Of a stretch of DNA of 16,948 bases, positions 1 through 8,577 are shown in pieces. Location of the stretch: positions 1 through 16,948 of the forward strand of contig JARLHB010000005.1 of NCBI GenBank assembly GCA_031292465.1, read 5' to 3'. Each line of letters opens with the position of its first letter. The stretch's first letter is position 1. The position numbers were made by a program, and so were the translations under genes. A model generated the notes under the pieces. That model was not told where the DNA came from, did not search any database, and was given only the letters and a program-made list of their open reading frames with translations. This DNA is from Ignavibacteriaceae bacterium. Its GTDB lineage: Bacteria > Bacteroidota > Ignavibacteria > Ignavibacteriales > Ignavibacteriaceae.

Positions 1-1931
1 ATAATATCGGCTATTATTTTTTGTGTTTTCCAGGGCTGGCCGGAATAATTATATAAATAAGCTATCTGATGGCTTGGTTCATTGCCGTGCCAGTACTGCC
101 CCGCCGCAAAAAAATCGTCTAATTCTTTATTAAATGAAACTTCCCCGCCCATTTCATTTATAAGCCCCTTTACATCCTGGGGTACAAACCAATTATATTG
201 CCAGGGAGTGCCTTCCGTAATATACGTGCATTCTTTATCGCGTGAAAAGTTTTTAACAAATGTGCCATCCATATGCCGTGCATTAACATTATTTACACTT
301 GTATCAAAAACATTCCGGTAATTCTTTGAACGTTTCAGGTAATAAATATAATCATCTTCTTTTCCCATTTTTTTTGCAATCTGGGACAAAGCAAAATCAT
401 CATAAGCGTATTCCAGGGTTCTGGATACCTGTTCATTATCATGAAATGCCTCTTTAACCGAATCTTCTACAGGAATATAGCCGTATTTAAGATAAGAGGT
501 AAGCGCTCTCCGACCCTTCCCGTCTTTATAATCCTCATATGAAGACGGAGTTTCATTGGCATTATGTTTTAATAACTTATAATCTTCCTCGGTTAAATCG
601 ATTACACCTTTAATATATGCTTCTGCGATAACTGCTATGGCATGATCGCCTATCATTTCAGAAGTGTAACTATTCCACAATGGGAAAATGGGCAGCCATC
701 CGCCTGCTTTTGCCTTTATTAACAATGATTTAACTATTTCCGCATTCTGTTTCGGAGCAATAATATTATATAAAGGGTGTAGTGCCCTAAAAGTGTCCCA
801 TAAAGAAAAATCGCAGTAATAATTACCGTCTTTAATTGTATCAATTTGAGCATTTCCATCAAAGCGGGGATATTGGCCATCTACATCATTATATATTCTG
901 GGCTGTTGAAAACTGTGATACATTGCAGTATAAAATTTAACAATATCGTTTTTATTATCCCCTTCAACTTCTATTTTGGATAATAAACTATTCCATGTAT
1001 CCTTCAGTTTTTCTTTTGTTGATTCAAAATTATATCCGGGTATCTCTGCATCCAAATTTTTACGCGCTTGTTCAATACTTACAAAAGACGTCCCTACTTT
1101 TAGAATAATTTGTTCCCCCTTTTTAACATTAAAAGAAAGGAAAGCACCTATGCCATGTTCTTTTTTTATAGTCGTTTCATTAGCTAAGAGTTTATCATTC
1201 GAATACACTCCATATAGATCAACCTTTTTTTCAAGTCTGGCGACAAAATAACCTGAAAAACCTGCGCTTTTCCCCCATCCCTGATAAAGACGATAAACCG
1301 GATTATAACCTACTACCTCATTCTGGTCCGGCAATATTTTAATAAATCCCTCGCCCTTGTCACTATTAGGGTTCAATATAATATGAGCATCGCCGGCATT
1401 TTCAAATGTAAATTTGAAAATACCGCATCGTGTTGTAGAAGTCATTTCAGCATTAATATTATATTCATCTAATTTCACACTATAATAATATGGAGTAGAA
1501 ATTTCATTGGAATGACTGAATTTTGAACCCCTATTAGATGAGGTACAGACTAACTTACCAAACACCGGCATGACAGTCATTGATCCATAGTCTTGTGAGC
1601 ATGAACCGCTAAGCCAGTGTGATCCCCTGAATCCGGTAATAATTGAATCCATATAGTAATATGAAGCTATACATTTCCTTTCGGTACTTTGTGTCTGTGG
1701 TGTCCAGTTAGTCATAGCAAACGGTACAGTAACCGCCGGCTGTACCTGGGCATTTTGTTCAGTTCCCGTACCATGCCGCAATCCCGAGATGGTTGTGGTT
1801 TTTGCAGTTCCTATAAATGTATCAACATATTTTGTGAAATCATTCTCATCTGCACTTAGTAAGCCGGAAGCTTTGCAGCCGCAAAATATTATTGATAAAA
1901 TTATTGCTGCCAGTATTTTTTTGTATCTCAT
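1..1931 (-). CDS. GH92 alpha-mannosidase, C-terminus cut by the window edge
   Basis: Calcium-dependent exo-acting alpha-mannosidase (GH92) that trims alpha-linked mannose from N-glycans or mannans at the cell surface or in the periplasm. An open frame of 643 codons runs off the left edge; family members are usually about 750 residues, so roughly 100 are missing. Family hallmarks are visible: DTFIGT near residue 37, a GF-G-HWLSGS-DYG block at 100-116, YDDF at 510-513, and WHGNEPSHQ near 614-622. E618 in the last block matches the general acid of characterised members. The catalytic-base region lies beyond the edge. The N-terminus (MRYKKILAAIILSIIFCGC) is a signal peptide, with C17 or C19 as a possible lipidation site but an imperfect lipobox. 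There is no clear Shine-Dalgarno; the start follows an AATTTGAA leader shared with the GH28-like gene 81 bp upstream, probably in the same transcript. Confidence 0.93.
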   Translation of the reverse strand, partial: MRYKKILAAIILSIIFCGCKASGLLSADENDFTKYVDTFIGTAKTTTISGLRHGTGTEQNAQVQPAVTVPFAMTNWTPQTQSTERKCIASYYYMDSIITGFRGSHWLSGSCSQDYGSMTVMPVFGKLVCTSSNRGSKFSHSNEISTPYYYSVKLDEYNINAEMTSTTRCGIFKFTFENAGDAHIILNPNSDKGEGFIKILPDQNEVVGYNPVYRLYQGWGKSAGFSGYFVARLEKKVDLYGVYSNDKLLANETTIKKEHGIGAFLSFNVKKGEQIILKVGTSFVSIEQARKNLDAEIPGYNFESTKEKLKDTWNSLLSKIEVEGDNKNDIVKFYTAMYHSFQQPRIYNDVDGQYPRFDGNAQIDTIKDGNYYCDFSLWDTFRALHPLYNIIAPKQNAEIVKSLLIKAKAGGWLPIFPLWNSYTSEMIGDHAIAVIAEAYIKGVIDLTEEDYKLLKHNANETPSSYEDYKDGKGRRALTSYLKYGYIPVEDSVKEAFHDNEQVSRTLEYAYDDFALSQIAKKMGKEDDYIYYLKRSKNYRNVFDTSVNNVNARHMDGTFVKNFSRDKECTYITEGTPWQYNWFVPQDVKGLINEMGGEVSFNKELDDFFAAGQYWHGNEPSHQIAYLYNYSGQPWKTQKIIADI

Positions 1932-2012
1932 TTCAAATTACCCGGAATTGGTTTAATATATTTGAATTATATTGGTTCAGGTCCTTGTTGATTTAAGGCC
2001 TAATTATTTTTG

Positions 2013-3611
2013 TTATTTTTCCATTATCCCTTTACCTGATTCAACAGGTAAAATTATATTCTCTAATTTCTTGTTTACCGTATTATTGAATAGAATAACC
2101 GGCAGCTCTTCACCCGTTGGGATTTGGATATCTTTAAGATTTATATCTTTCACATCATCAAAGACAAGCGCAGGGCGAAAATCAAAATTTCTATAAAGTA
2201 TTTTTACATTTTGCATGTTAATGCCATCAGCATGCCTGATATAAAATCCCCAGGCAGGAAGTTCGCCAAACATGGAAAATTCAGGGTAGTCATCTTCTTT
2301 TTCAGGTATCTTGTTTAACGAATCAAGATTGACATGCGCAACTTCTTTATTCCCTGCTCCGCCGAAAATAATTTCAATATTTTCAAGTGTTACGTCTTTT
2401 ACCGGATAACCGGGTATGCCGACAATGGATGATGGAATAAGATTGTAAGGATAAGCCGGCTGCCCTACGAAAGGGTATCCAAGGTTAGGCCTTTCTTTTA
2501 AAGATCTTAGATATAAGCCGCGGAGATGATCCGGCGGCCCTTCAAACGGATAGCCCAGATCAGGTTTTCTTAAAGGGATTTCGGCTTTAATATCCGCAAT
2601 TCGGATCCCCTTTAGTTCACCAACAGCGCCATCCAAATTCCGGTGGCCCAAACGAATAAATATGGCATTGCCTGTATTTTTCGCTGTTATTTTTTCAATA
2701 TTTATATTTTCAACTGTACCGCCGTCAACACATTCAATTGCAATGGCAGAACGGTATGTATCATAAATTGTAAGGTTACGGACTGTAATATTTTTGAATC
2801 CACCTTTAGATGCGGTTCCCATCTTAAATGCGCTGGCACTTGAACGGATAATACAGTCTGCTATATAAACATCCTCACAACAACTGCCGGAGAATTCTGA
2901 CTTCAGGCAAATACCGTCATCGGCTGAGTTAACATTACAATTCGTAACCTTAACATCTTTACAGTCTGAAATATCTATACCGTCATTATTCCAATAAGAA
3001 GTGCTTTCCACTTTTATATTATTAATTACTAAATCAGAGCATCTGTCATATACTTGTACCCAGCAGGATGAATTCATAACAGTTACATCGGTTACATTAA
3101 CATGGCTGCAGTTTTTTAGCCCTATTAAATACGGGCGGCAGGATTCGGTTGGCCTTTTAAATTCCCATTGAGGATCACTAAGTGTACCATCCTGCAGCAT
3201 TTGAAAAATGTTTTTCATTAGTTCAGTAGCCTGGCCGTCTATAATTCCGCCGCCGGTAATGGAGATGTTTTTTTGATCTTTTGCAACAATTAAAGCCAAG
3301 GCAATTGGATTGTCATAATCAGCTCTTTTAACACTTCCCAATAATCTTCCGCCTGAATCAATATGAAGTTCGACATTAGATTTAAGGAATATTACACCTG
3401 TAGCAAAATTTCCGTAAGGTACAATAACTTTTCCGCCGCCATTTTCAGATGCTTCATTAATTGCTTTTTGAATTGACAATGCATTATTGGTCTGTCCGTC
3501 GGCAATTGCACCATAAGCTGTAACTAAATACTCCTTCTTCTGGCAATATGAGGTAATAAAAAAGATAGTAATAATCGTAATTACTTTGATGAACCCGGAA
3601 TTTAATCTCAT
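2013..3611 (-). CDS. Secreted GH28-fold (polygalacturonase-like) right-handed beta-helix protein
   Basis: Pectinase-type beta-helix protein, probably an exo-glycosidase on an acidic or plant-type glycan, though the true substrate is unknown. With the start used here the protein is about 532 residues. Residues 25-65 hold the family's N-terminal pattern (AYGAIADGQTNN...AIQKAI-like). The NDGID motif (D210) and the DDG motif (D231, D232) match the catalytic aspartates. The usual GHG and RIK motifs are not recognisable; SAFKMGT and AIAIEC stand where they would be expected. A Pro/Gly/Tyr-rich insert near residues 346-400 is partly duplicated. The N-terminus is a hydrophobic signal with a Cys and a poor lipobox. 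In-frame ATGs also lie at 3632 and 3623. I prefer 3611 because its leader matches that of the GH92 gene and it gives a more normal signal peptide. The gap to the phosphatase gene is 37 bp, so the two are likely cotranscribed. Confidence 0.85.
   Translation of the reverse strand: MRLNSGFIKVITIITIFFITSYCQKKEYLVTAYGAIADGQTNNALSIQKAINEASENGGGKVIVPYGNFATGVIFLKSNVELHIDSGGRLLGSVKRADYDNPIALALIVAKDQKNISITGGGIIDGQATELMKNIFQMLQDGTLSDPQWEFKRPTESCRPYLIGLKNCSHVNVTDVTVMNSSCWVQVYDRCSDLVINNIKVESTSYWNNDGIDISDCKDVKVTNCNVNSADDGICLKSEFSGSCCEDVYIADCIIRSSASAFKMGTASKGGFKNITVRNLTIYDTYRSAIAIECVDGGTVENINIEKITAKNTGNAIFIRLGHRNLDGAVGELKGIRIADIKAEIPLRKPDLGYPFEGPPDHLRGLYLRSLKERPNLGYPFVGQPAYPYNLIPSSIVGIPGYPVKDVTLENIEIIFGGAGNKEVAHVNLDSLNKIPEKEDDYPEFSMFGELPAWGFYIRHADGINMQNVKILYRNFDFRPALVFDDVKDINLKDIQIPTGEELPVILFNNTVNKKLENIILPVESGKGIMEK
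2457..2570 (-). repeat. Degenerate internal duplication in the GH28-like gene
   Basis: The encoded KPDLGYPFEGPP (about 2532-2570) recurs as RPNLGYPFVGQP (about 2457-2496), with a 25-residue (75-bp) period. The DNA copies have diverged but remain alignable. Related proteins, as I know them, carry one such Pro-rich segment before the 'SSIVGIPGYP' stretch, so the second copy looks like a lineage-specific addition. Confidence 0.7.
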
Positions 3612-3648
3612 TTCAAATTGCATTGAGTGCATAATTTATTAGTATCGG

Positions 3649-4674
3649 CTATTTCTTTTTAAATGATTCCGGGTAAGTAACAAAGTATTTAGCCGGGGTG
3701 TTTGGTGTCTCTATCCATGTATCAAATTTCCGCTCGCCTTCGTAAAGTACAATTACTCTTGCACCTTTTTCCAATTTGCCATAGGAGTCACGGCCTGTTT
3801 TGCATCCGTATCCTAGACAGATATTATTAAGGCAGCCTATATAATTATTATTATGATCATGGCCTGCAAATACACCCATAACATCTTTCGATTCCAGGAA
3901 TGCATTATACATTCCGGAGTTAATTTTGGGTGAACTTACTTCTTCATCGTTGTCTCCTACGGTTGTGCTAAATCCCTTTACCTCTTTATATTCAGGCAGG
4001 GGGATATGGAAAAACGCTAATGCAGGATATGGACTACCCTGGTTTTTCTTTGTAAACCGGGCGCTTTCTTCTCTGTACCATTTAATTTGATCAAATTTAA
4101 TCCAGTCGTATTCGCCTAACTCATCATTATCCTTTTCAGAAGTATAAGCGTTGGAGTCCAGGCAGTATAAAAGGGCTTTTACCTGTTTTACGTTTGCATC
4201 TTTAATTTCAATTACATAATTGCCGGCGCCTGAAATATTCTTTGGGCCCATTTTGGAACAATTCAACGGAAGTGTTAATAAATACTCCATAATCTGCTTA
4301 TTGGTAAAGCCATGTTCGTGATCATGATTTCCGAATACAACTGCCCAGGGAATTTTTGCATCTATCATTGGTTTTGTTACGGCAGCCCAGGCTGCTTTTA
4401 CATTTTCTGAAGTTGCAATATCTCCCGTCAGAATAACCAGAGCAGGCTTTTCCTTCTCTAGAATATTCGTCATTGTATTTATAACGCTGTCACTCTGCGA
4501 CTTTTTATATTCCTTTAGATGAATATCTGTGAACTGTACAATTTTGAATTTACCATCTTTAGTAAATGAAAGGGCAGGGGCTTTTTGAGCTTTAACAACG
4601 GTAAAAGTTAGACAAAGCGACATAATAATCGCATAACTTATTATTTGAAAAGCTCTTAAGGACTTCAAGCACAT
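3649..4674 (-). CDS. Secreted calcineurin-like metallophosphatase (purple acid phosphatase-like)
   Basis: Dinuclear-metal phosphoesterase of the calcineurin-like fold, resembling bacterial relatives of the small purple acid phosphatases. It is predicted to be exported: a basic N-terminus is followed by a hydrophobic stretch ending near VKAQ at residue 30. The metal and catalytic motifs are all present in order: DIH (D50, H52), GDI (D85), GNHDH (N116, H117), a single His in FFHIP (H223), and GHDHNN (H272, H274). The protein is 341 residues from the start used here. An ATG lies 12 bases upstream at 4686, but GGAG sits 6 bases before the ATG at 4674, which favours the latter. It is first in a likely unit with the GH28-like and GH92 genes. 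This suggests removal of phosphate from a phosphorylated glycan or sugar, but general phosphate scavenging is equally possible. Confidence 0.88.
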   Translation of the reverse strand: MCLKSLRAFQIISYAIIMSLCLTFTVVKAQKAPALSFTKDGKFKIVQFTDIHLKEYKKSQSDSVINTMTNILEKEKPALVILTGDIATSENVKAAWAAVTKPMIDAKIPWAVVFGNHDHEHGFTNKQIMEYLLTLPLNCSKMGPKNISGAGNYVIEIKDANVKQVKALLYCLDSNAYTSEKDNDELGEYDWIKFDQIKWYREESARFTKKNQGSPYPALAFFHIPLPEYKEVKGFSTTVGDNDEEVSSPKINSGMYNAFLESKDVMGVFAGHDHNNNYIGCLNNICLGYGCKTGRDSYGKLEKGARVIVLYEGERKFDTWIETPNTPAKYFVTYPESFKKK

Positions 4675-4734
4675 ATTAATCTCCATTTGTTAAGTTCGGT
4701 TATTCCTAAATTACTAAAAATGATGTTTATTGAA

Positions 4735-4742
4735 CAAAATTA
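4735..4742 (-). promoter_or_regulatory. Candidate -7 element for the phosphatase/GH28/GH92 unit
   Basis: TAATTTTG on the minus strand matches the Bacteroidota -7 consensus TAnnTTTG, about 60 bp before the phosphatase start. No TTG is seen at the expected -33 spacing, so this would be a weak or activator-dependent promoter. Confidence 0.35.
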
Positions 4743-4771
4743 TCAATTCAGTAATTAAAATATGATAATCA

Positions 4772-4783
4772 GTTTATGTAAAC
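4772..4783. promoter_or_regulatory. 12-bp perfect palindrome upstream of the phosphatase gene
   Basis: GTTTA-TG-TAAAC on the plus strand has 5-bp perfect arms. Its centre lies about 50 bp upstream of the start point implied by the candidate -7 element, a normal position for an activator site. No regulator gene is in the window. Confidence 0.35.
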
Positions 4784-4918
4784 AGGTTTTTATGTCAAAA
4801 TATCAGGTACATAAGTTAAAATGTGTATAATATCAACAAATAATTACCTTATGCAAATGACAAATTGATTAAACAATGAAGTGAATAGTTGTAGGTTTGC
4901 CACGGATTATTGATTTTC

Positions 4919-4962
4919 AAAAAAAATAAGCCATAGGACTTTCGGTGAAATCCTATGGCTTA
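4919..4962 (-). terminator. Intrinsic terminator after the GH38 gene
   Basis: Perfect 12-bp stem (TAAGCCATAGGA paired with TCCTATGGCTTA, 4927-4938 and 4951-4962) with a 12-nt loop. On the minus strand it is followed directly by eight T residues. It lies 90 bp past the GH38 stop codon. Confidence 0.9.
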
Positions 4963-5052
4963 ACTATACTCTAACAAAAACCTTTTCAGGCTTATTTGTC
5001 CAGAACACAGTCTATATATAACCACAGACAGCAAATGAAAAAATTTTCGAAA

Positions 5053-8000
5053 TCAGAACACCACTTTAATTGTTTTTACCTCAAATGGTTTCAATTCAAC
5101 TTTATTCGTAGTTTCTGAAATATTGTCTTCGTCACCATTACTTAAATACAATTTATGCTTTGCCTTCCCGTTCCAGGTAATATTCGTTTCTGCAGCAACA
5201 TTTGTTGGATTATAAAGCCGTATCATCAGGTTCTTTTTATCTCTTGAAGGTTCGAGCAAAGTCAGTACAATTTTTGAATTCTCATCAAGGCGGAATAGAG
5301 GAGATTCAATCTTCATGTTTTGAGCATTGTACATTAAAATAAACGGCTGGCTTTGTTCCACACCAAACTTATATGACTGCAAATAATCGAATCCGGCGTG
5401 CGGAAGGATTGCATACCTGAATGACACAGAGCCTTCCTGAGAAGCTCTATAATTTGTACCCCAGGAATTGTTCATTACCCAAGAATAGAGAAGGGATGAA
5501 GAAGATGTTTTGGTAAACCAATCCTGCTTTTGAGGCTTCATCCATGCTTCACCATACATTCCGCCCACTTCAAGCAAGGGGGCATCAAGAATTGCAAGTG
5601 TAGCTCCAATATTTTTGTTAGAAACATCCGCCCAGCGCTGAACCGTAAAATAATTCTTATCAGCGCCTGCAAGTTGATCTTTCTCCGGCCTTATAACAGC
5701 CCAGGCAATATCCAGCCTTGTTTCGGGATTCCGGATTCGAAACGGGAATGCAAACCGGACGTTTTCTTTTTCAAAGACATTCTTTTTATCTATTGTATTG
5801 CTTATACCTATCTTTTTCAAATCAGAATATAATTCAACTTCCCTTGTAAGGCTGTTGCAACCCGGGGCATCTGATTTAATAACCAGCGATGAAAGAACCG
5901 GGCCGCTTTCCTTCATAGTAATATCAACTTTTCCATTAGTCCTTGGATTTTCGGCATTAGTCCCTGTATATATATATCCGTTTAATCCGTACATATTAGT
6001 TTCATCCGAGAAGTTGAATTTACTTTTACCTGAAGTAATTTTGTCTATTGCACCAGTCTCTTTATTAACAGCAATACTAAAAAACTTGTTTGAAATTGTT
6101 GTATTCGTATTGTCTTCAGACTTCGAAACCGCATCTTTTTGTTTTATTTCGCCTTGTGTAAATGAATACTGTTTACTTCCAAGTGCCGGAACATCTATTG
6201 CAACAAAAACAAGCTCACCTGTTGTTAAGCGCTGAGATTTTATCCGGTTGCCATTTTCATCAATAACTAAATCGCCCACCGTTTTTACATTTGAGGGAAT
6301 AGTTACCAGGTCAGTTCTTTTCCAGGAAGATGTATTATATACATTTACTTTACCCGTAATATTTTGATTATTGTTTTTATCAAAGGCTAACCCTGAATAA
6401 AGCTTTTGAGCAATGCTGTCGGCTTTAAGCGCAAAAGACTGTTTTACAGCCCACTGATCTTTTACTAATTGATTATTAGGATCGGAAATACTGTTCCAGG
6501 CGCCCCATGTATGCTCTGAATAAAGAAGAACATTTTTCCACGCTTCATCAAACTCCTTTTGCGGAAAATCTTTTATGCTTTTAAGAGTATATAAATTTTC
6601 CAATTGAGTAAGAAACTCAGCCGTATTTCTGTTTAGTGCTGTTTCTTTGGCTGTTGAACCTGCTCCATCTTCCCAATATGGTGTAAAATCACCGGAGTAT
6701 TCAGGTATTTTAGAACCGTATTTAGCTTCAAAATCTTCAAACATTTTCATTGTTGAAGACAAGACAAATTTTGGCGTTTCATGCGTCTGATTCCAGCTCT
6801 TTACAAAATCCGACAGAAGTGAATCAGGATATCCGTTATCACCTCCAATATTATATCTTACATGAACCATATCATAAGGATAATTTTCAGCTTCAAGTTC
6901 ATCCATATAATTAAGAAGCGGAGTTATATCATCACGCGTTATTTGCCAATGGTGGAACCATGAATATCCTTTGCCGGCCACCCATACAAGTATTTTCTTT
7001 TCACCGGAAGGCGATTTCCAATAAAAGGGTTTATCACCCCATGTGCTTAATGTATTGCCGATTCTATCAAACTCATTCGGGCCGACAGAAAAATATTTAA
7101 TCCCATTATCTGCATATGCCTGTACTATTCCCCATGTATAACCGGGGACATCGGATATAATTGCACTTTGTATTTTTACGCCTGTCTCTTTCTCAATAAC
7201 ATTGGAATAACCGACCAGTTTATATAATTCTTCCGGCCTGCAAAGCCCTGTGAGCACATTAGCATAATTTGCATCAAGATTCATCCATCCTTTTTTCACA
7301 GCCCCGATAAACTGTTCACGTTTTTCAGGAAATTCCTCCAGATAACTTTTTACTGCCCATAAGGCTTCTGTATTCCATTTAAAGACTGATTCTACGGGGT
7401 AATCTGCAGAACGTTTTGAATACTCCATTGCAAGATCAAAATTCTTCCAATGCCTTTTCTCGCATTCATGCTGGAGAGCTGTATATCCTATATCAACGTG
7501 TGCTTCCGGTATAAGATAAAATGTCATTTTCTTTACCGGGCTGATTGTTACCGGATGGGATGTTACTTTCCCGTCAATATTTATTTCGATTGACTTCTCA
7601 ACCGGGGAGTTAGTCACCTCATATTTTAATGTGTAATCATTAGCTCCGAGCGATAACATAGAGGAAACTGCTTCATGGCCTTCCGTTACTATTTTAACCG
7701 CCTTTGGGGTATCAAAATCATCAATCGAAACTCTTACCTGCTGGCTTAGTTTCCCATCAGCATCTTTGCTTATAATTTTTTCAGGTGATATTCTTATTTT
7801 AGGAATAAGAGGATATTGCATTGTCATAAACCAGTCACGGCTGTTTGAGCCATCCCCGGTGATTTTTATTTTCAACCTGCCGGTTGTAGGAATCTCTTTA
7901 ACCGGAAGCGTTAACGAGAAATACCCGAAATAGTCATTATTCCTGTCAACTTTTTCTGTTCTAAATTCCAGCCTTGTATTTTTTTCTTCCAACGCCCATT

Positions 8001-8373
8001 CTTTTTTATCGGCAAGCTGCACAAGTGATATTTCAAAATGTATGTTTTCCCCTGCATCAAATTTAAATATGTGCCGGGACTTTGCACTGCCAACCGCATA
8101 TCCCCCTATCCATGTAAATTTTACAATATCGTTTACATTTGCGCCTGCAACGGAATCCGTCTCCCATTCCATATACGCATCTTTATTTAAACACCTTACT
8201 AACATTCCTTCTGTTGCTTCAGGATGGCATGACTGGTAATCAGTAGTGGCCCCGGCAATATAATTGGAAAAACCACTTACACGGTGTTCAATGCCGGAGG
8301 CTTGTGCAAATAATGAATTAATGAGTAAGACAAAAGAGAAGAAAAGCATTTTTGAAATATGGCGGTAATTCAT
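5053..8373 (-). CDS. Secreted GH38 alpha-mannosidase
   Basis: Large retaining alpha-mannosidase, 1106 residues, exported by a Sec-type signal peptide (hydrophobic 9-23, likely cut near LFA-QA at 23-24). Residues of about 28-280 form a beta-rich N-terminal extension, followed by the catalytic core. In the core, AHVDIGYT (H292, D294) supplies metal ligands, ISDVPGYTWG carries the likely nucleophile D408, and GGDNGYPD lies near 510-517. TPYWEDGAGST is at 564-574 and SEHTWGAW at 619-626. The C-terminal third is the beta-sandwich region usual for the family. AAGGA lies 6 bases before the ATG. The gene is alone between two strong terminators and has its own promoter. It probably acts with the GH92 enzyme to release mannose for the operon upstream. 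Linkage specificity cannot be read from the sequence. Confidence 0.94.
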   Translation of the reverse strand: MNYRHISKMLFFSFVLLINSLFAQASGIEHRVSGFSNYIAGATTDYQSCHPEATEGMLVRCLNKDAYMEWETDSVAGANVNDIVKFTWIGGYAVGSAKSRHIFKFDAGENIHFEISLVQLADKKEWALEEKNTRLEFRTEKVDRNNDYFGYFSLTLPVKEIPTTGRLKIKITGDGSNSRDWFMTMQYPLIPKIRISPEKIISKDADGKLSQQVRVSIDDFDTPKAVKIVTEGHEAVSSMLSLGANDYTLKYEVTNSPVEKSIEINIDGKVTSHPVTISPVKKMTFYLIPEAHVDIGYTALQHECEKRHWKNFDLAMEYSKRSADYPVESVFKWNTEALWAVKSYLEEFPEKREQFIGAVKKGWMNLDANYANVLTGLCRPEELYKLVGYSNVIEKETGVKIQSAIISDVPGYTWGIVQAYADNGIKYFSVGPNEFDRIGNTLSTWGDKPFYWKSPSGEKKILVWVAGKGYSWFHHWQITRDDITPLLNYMDELEAENYPYDMVHVRYNIGGDNGYPDSLLSDFVKSWNQTHETPKFVLSSTMKMFEDFEAKYGSKIPEYSGDFTPYWEDGAGSTAKETALNRNTAEFLTQLENLYTLKSIKDFPQKEFDEAWKNVLLYSEHTWGAWNSISDPNNQLVKDQWAVKQSFALKADSIAQKLYSGLAFDKNNNQNITGKVNVYNTSSWKRTDLVTIPSNVKTVGDLVIDENGNRIKSQRLTTGELVFVAIDVPALGSKQYSFTQGEIKQKDAVSKSEDNTNTTISNKFFSIAVNKETGAIDKITSGKSKFNFSDETNMYGLNGYIYTGTNAENPRTNGKVDITMKESGPVLSSLVIKSDAPGCNSLTREVELYSDLKKIGISNTIDKKNVFEKENVRFAFPFRIRNPETRLDIAWAVIRPEKDQLAGADKNYFTVQRWADVSNKNIGATLAILDAPLLEVGGMYGEAWMKPQKQDWFTKTSSSSLLYSWVMNNSWGTNYRASQEGSVSFRYAILPHAGFDYLQSYKFGVEQSQPFILMYNAQNMKIESPLFRLDENSKIVLTLLEPSRDKKNLMIRLYNPTNVAAETNITWNGKAKHKLYLSNGDEDNISETTNKVELKPFEVKTIKVVF

Positions 8374-8455
8374 AATTCATCCTTATACTTTTACGGTTTG
8401 CTAAATATATTGATTTTGTATCTAAAATATCTGAATGTTTAATACTTATAATTCT

Positions 8456-8471
8456 ATATGTTCATACATAT
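8456..8471. promoter_or_regulatory. Inverted repeat at the GH38 transcription start, possible operator
   Basis: ATATGT-TCAT-ACATAT is a perfect 6-bp inverted repeat with a 4-bp spacer. It begins 9 bp downstream of the -7 box, so it covers the predicted start point, as a repressor site often does. Its core TATG-N6-CATA recurs upstream of the permease gene at 13424-13437. Confidence 0.4.
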
Positions 8472-8479
8472 GGACATAG

Positions 8480-8510
8480 CAAACATAGAAAACCCATTTA
8501 TGAAAGGCAA
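8480..8510 (-). promoter_or_regulatory. Bacteroidota-type promoter for the GH38 gene
   Basis: On the minus strand, TTG (8510-8508) is followed after 20 bases by TATGTTTG (8487-8480). This is a full match to the -33/-7 promoter pattern with TAnnTTTG. It predicts a start near 8473 and a leader of about 100 nt. Confidence 0.7.
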
Positions 8511-8538
8511 GGTAAATTAAATATAAACCCAGTCCTTA

Positions 8539-8569
8539 TATTATAACTCTGGGAATGCGGGTTATAATA
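8539..8569. promoter_or_regulatory. 31-bp inverted repeat upstream of the GH38 promoter
   Basis: TATTATAAC (8539-8547) and GTTATAATA (8561-8569) are perfect 9-bp arms around a 13-bp GC-richer centre. No T-run follows, so a terminator is unlikely. The centre lies about 80 bp upstream of the predicted GH38 start point, which would suit an activator or repressor site. Confidence 0.4.
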
Positions 8570-8577
8570 AATTAATT

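Larger units (their letters stand above)
4687..5052. other. Intergenic region between the GH38 and phosphatase genes
   Basis: This AT-rich 366-bp spacer holds the GH38 terminator (4919-4962), a palindrome (4772-4783) and a candidate -7 box (4735-4742). I see no credible coding sequence, tRNA or repeat in the rest. It separates two transcription units. Confidence 0.6.

Noticed and set aside
5798..6235. Plus-strand frame of 145 codons opposite the GH38 gene
   Set aside because: It is entirely antisense to a gene with intact family motifs, and its composition looks like a shadow frame.
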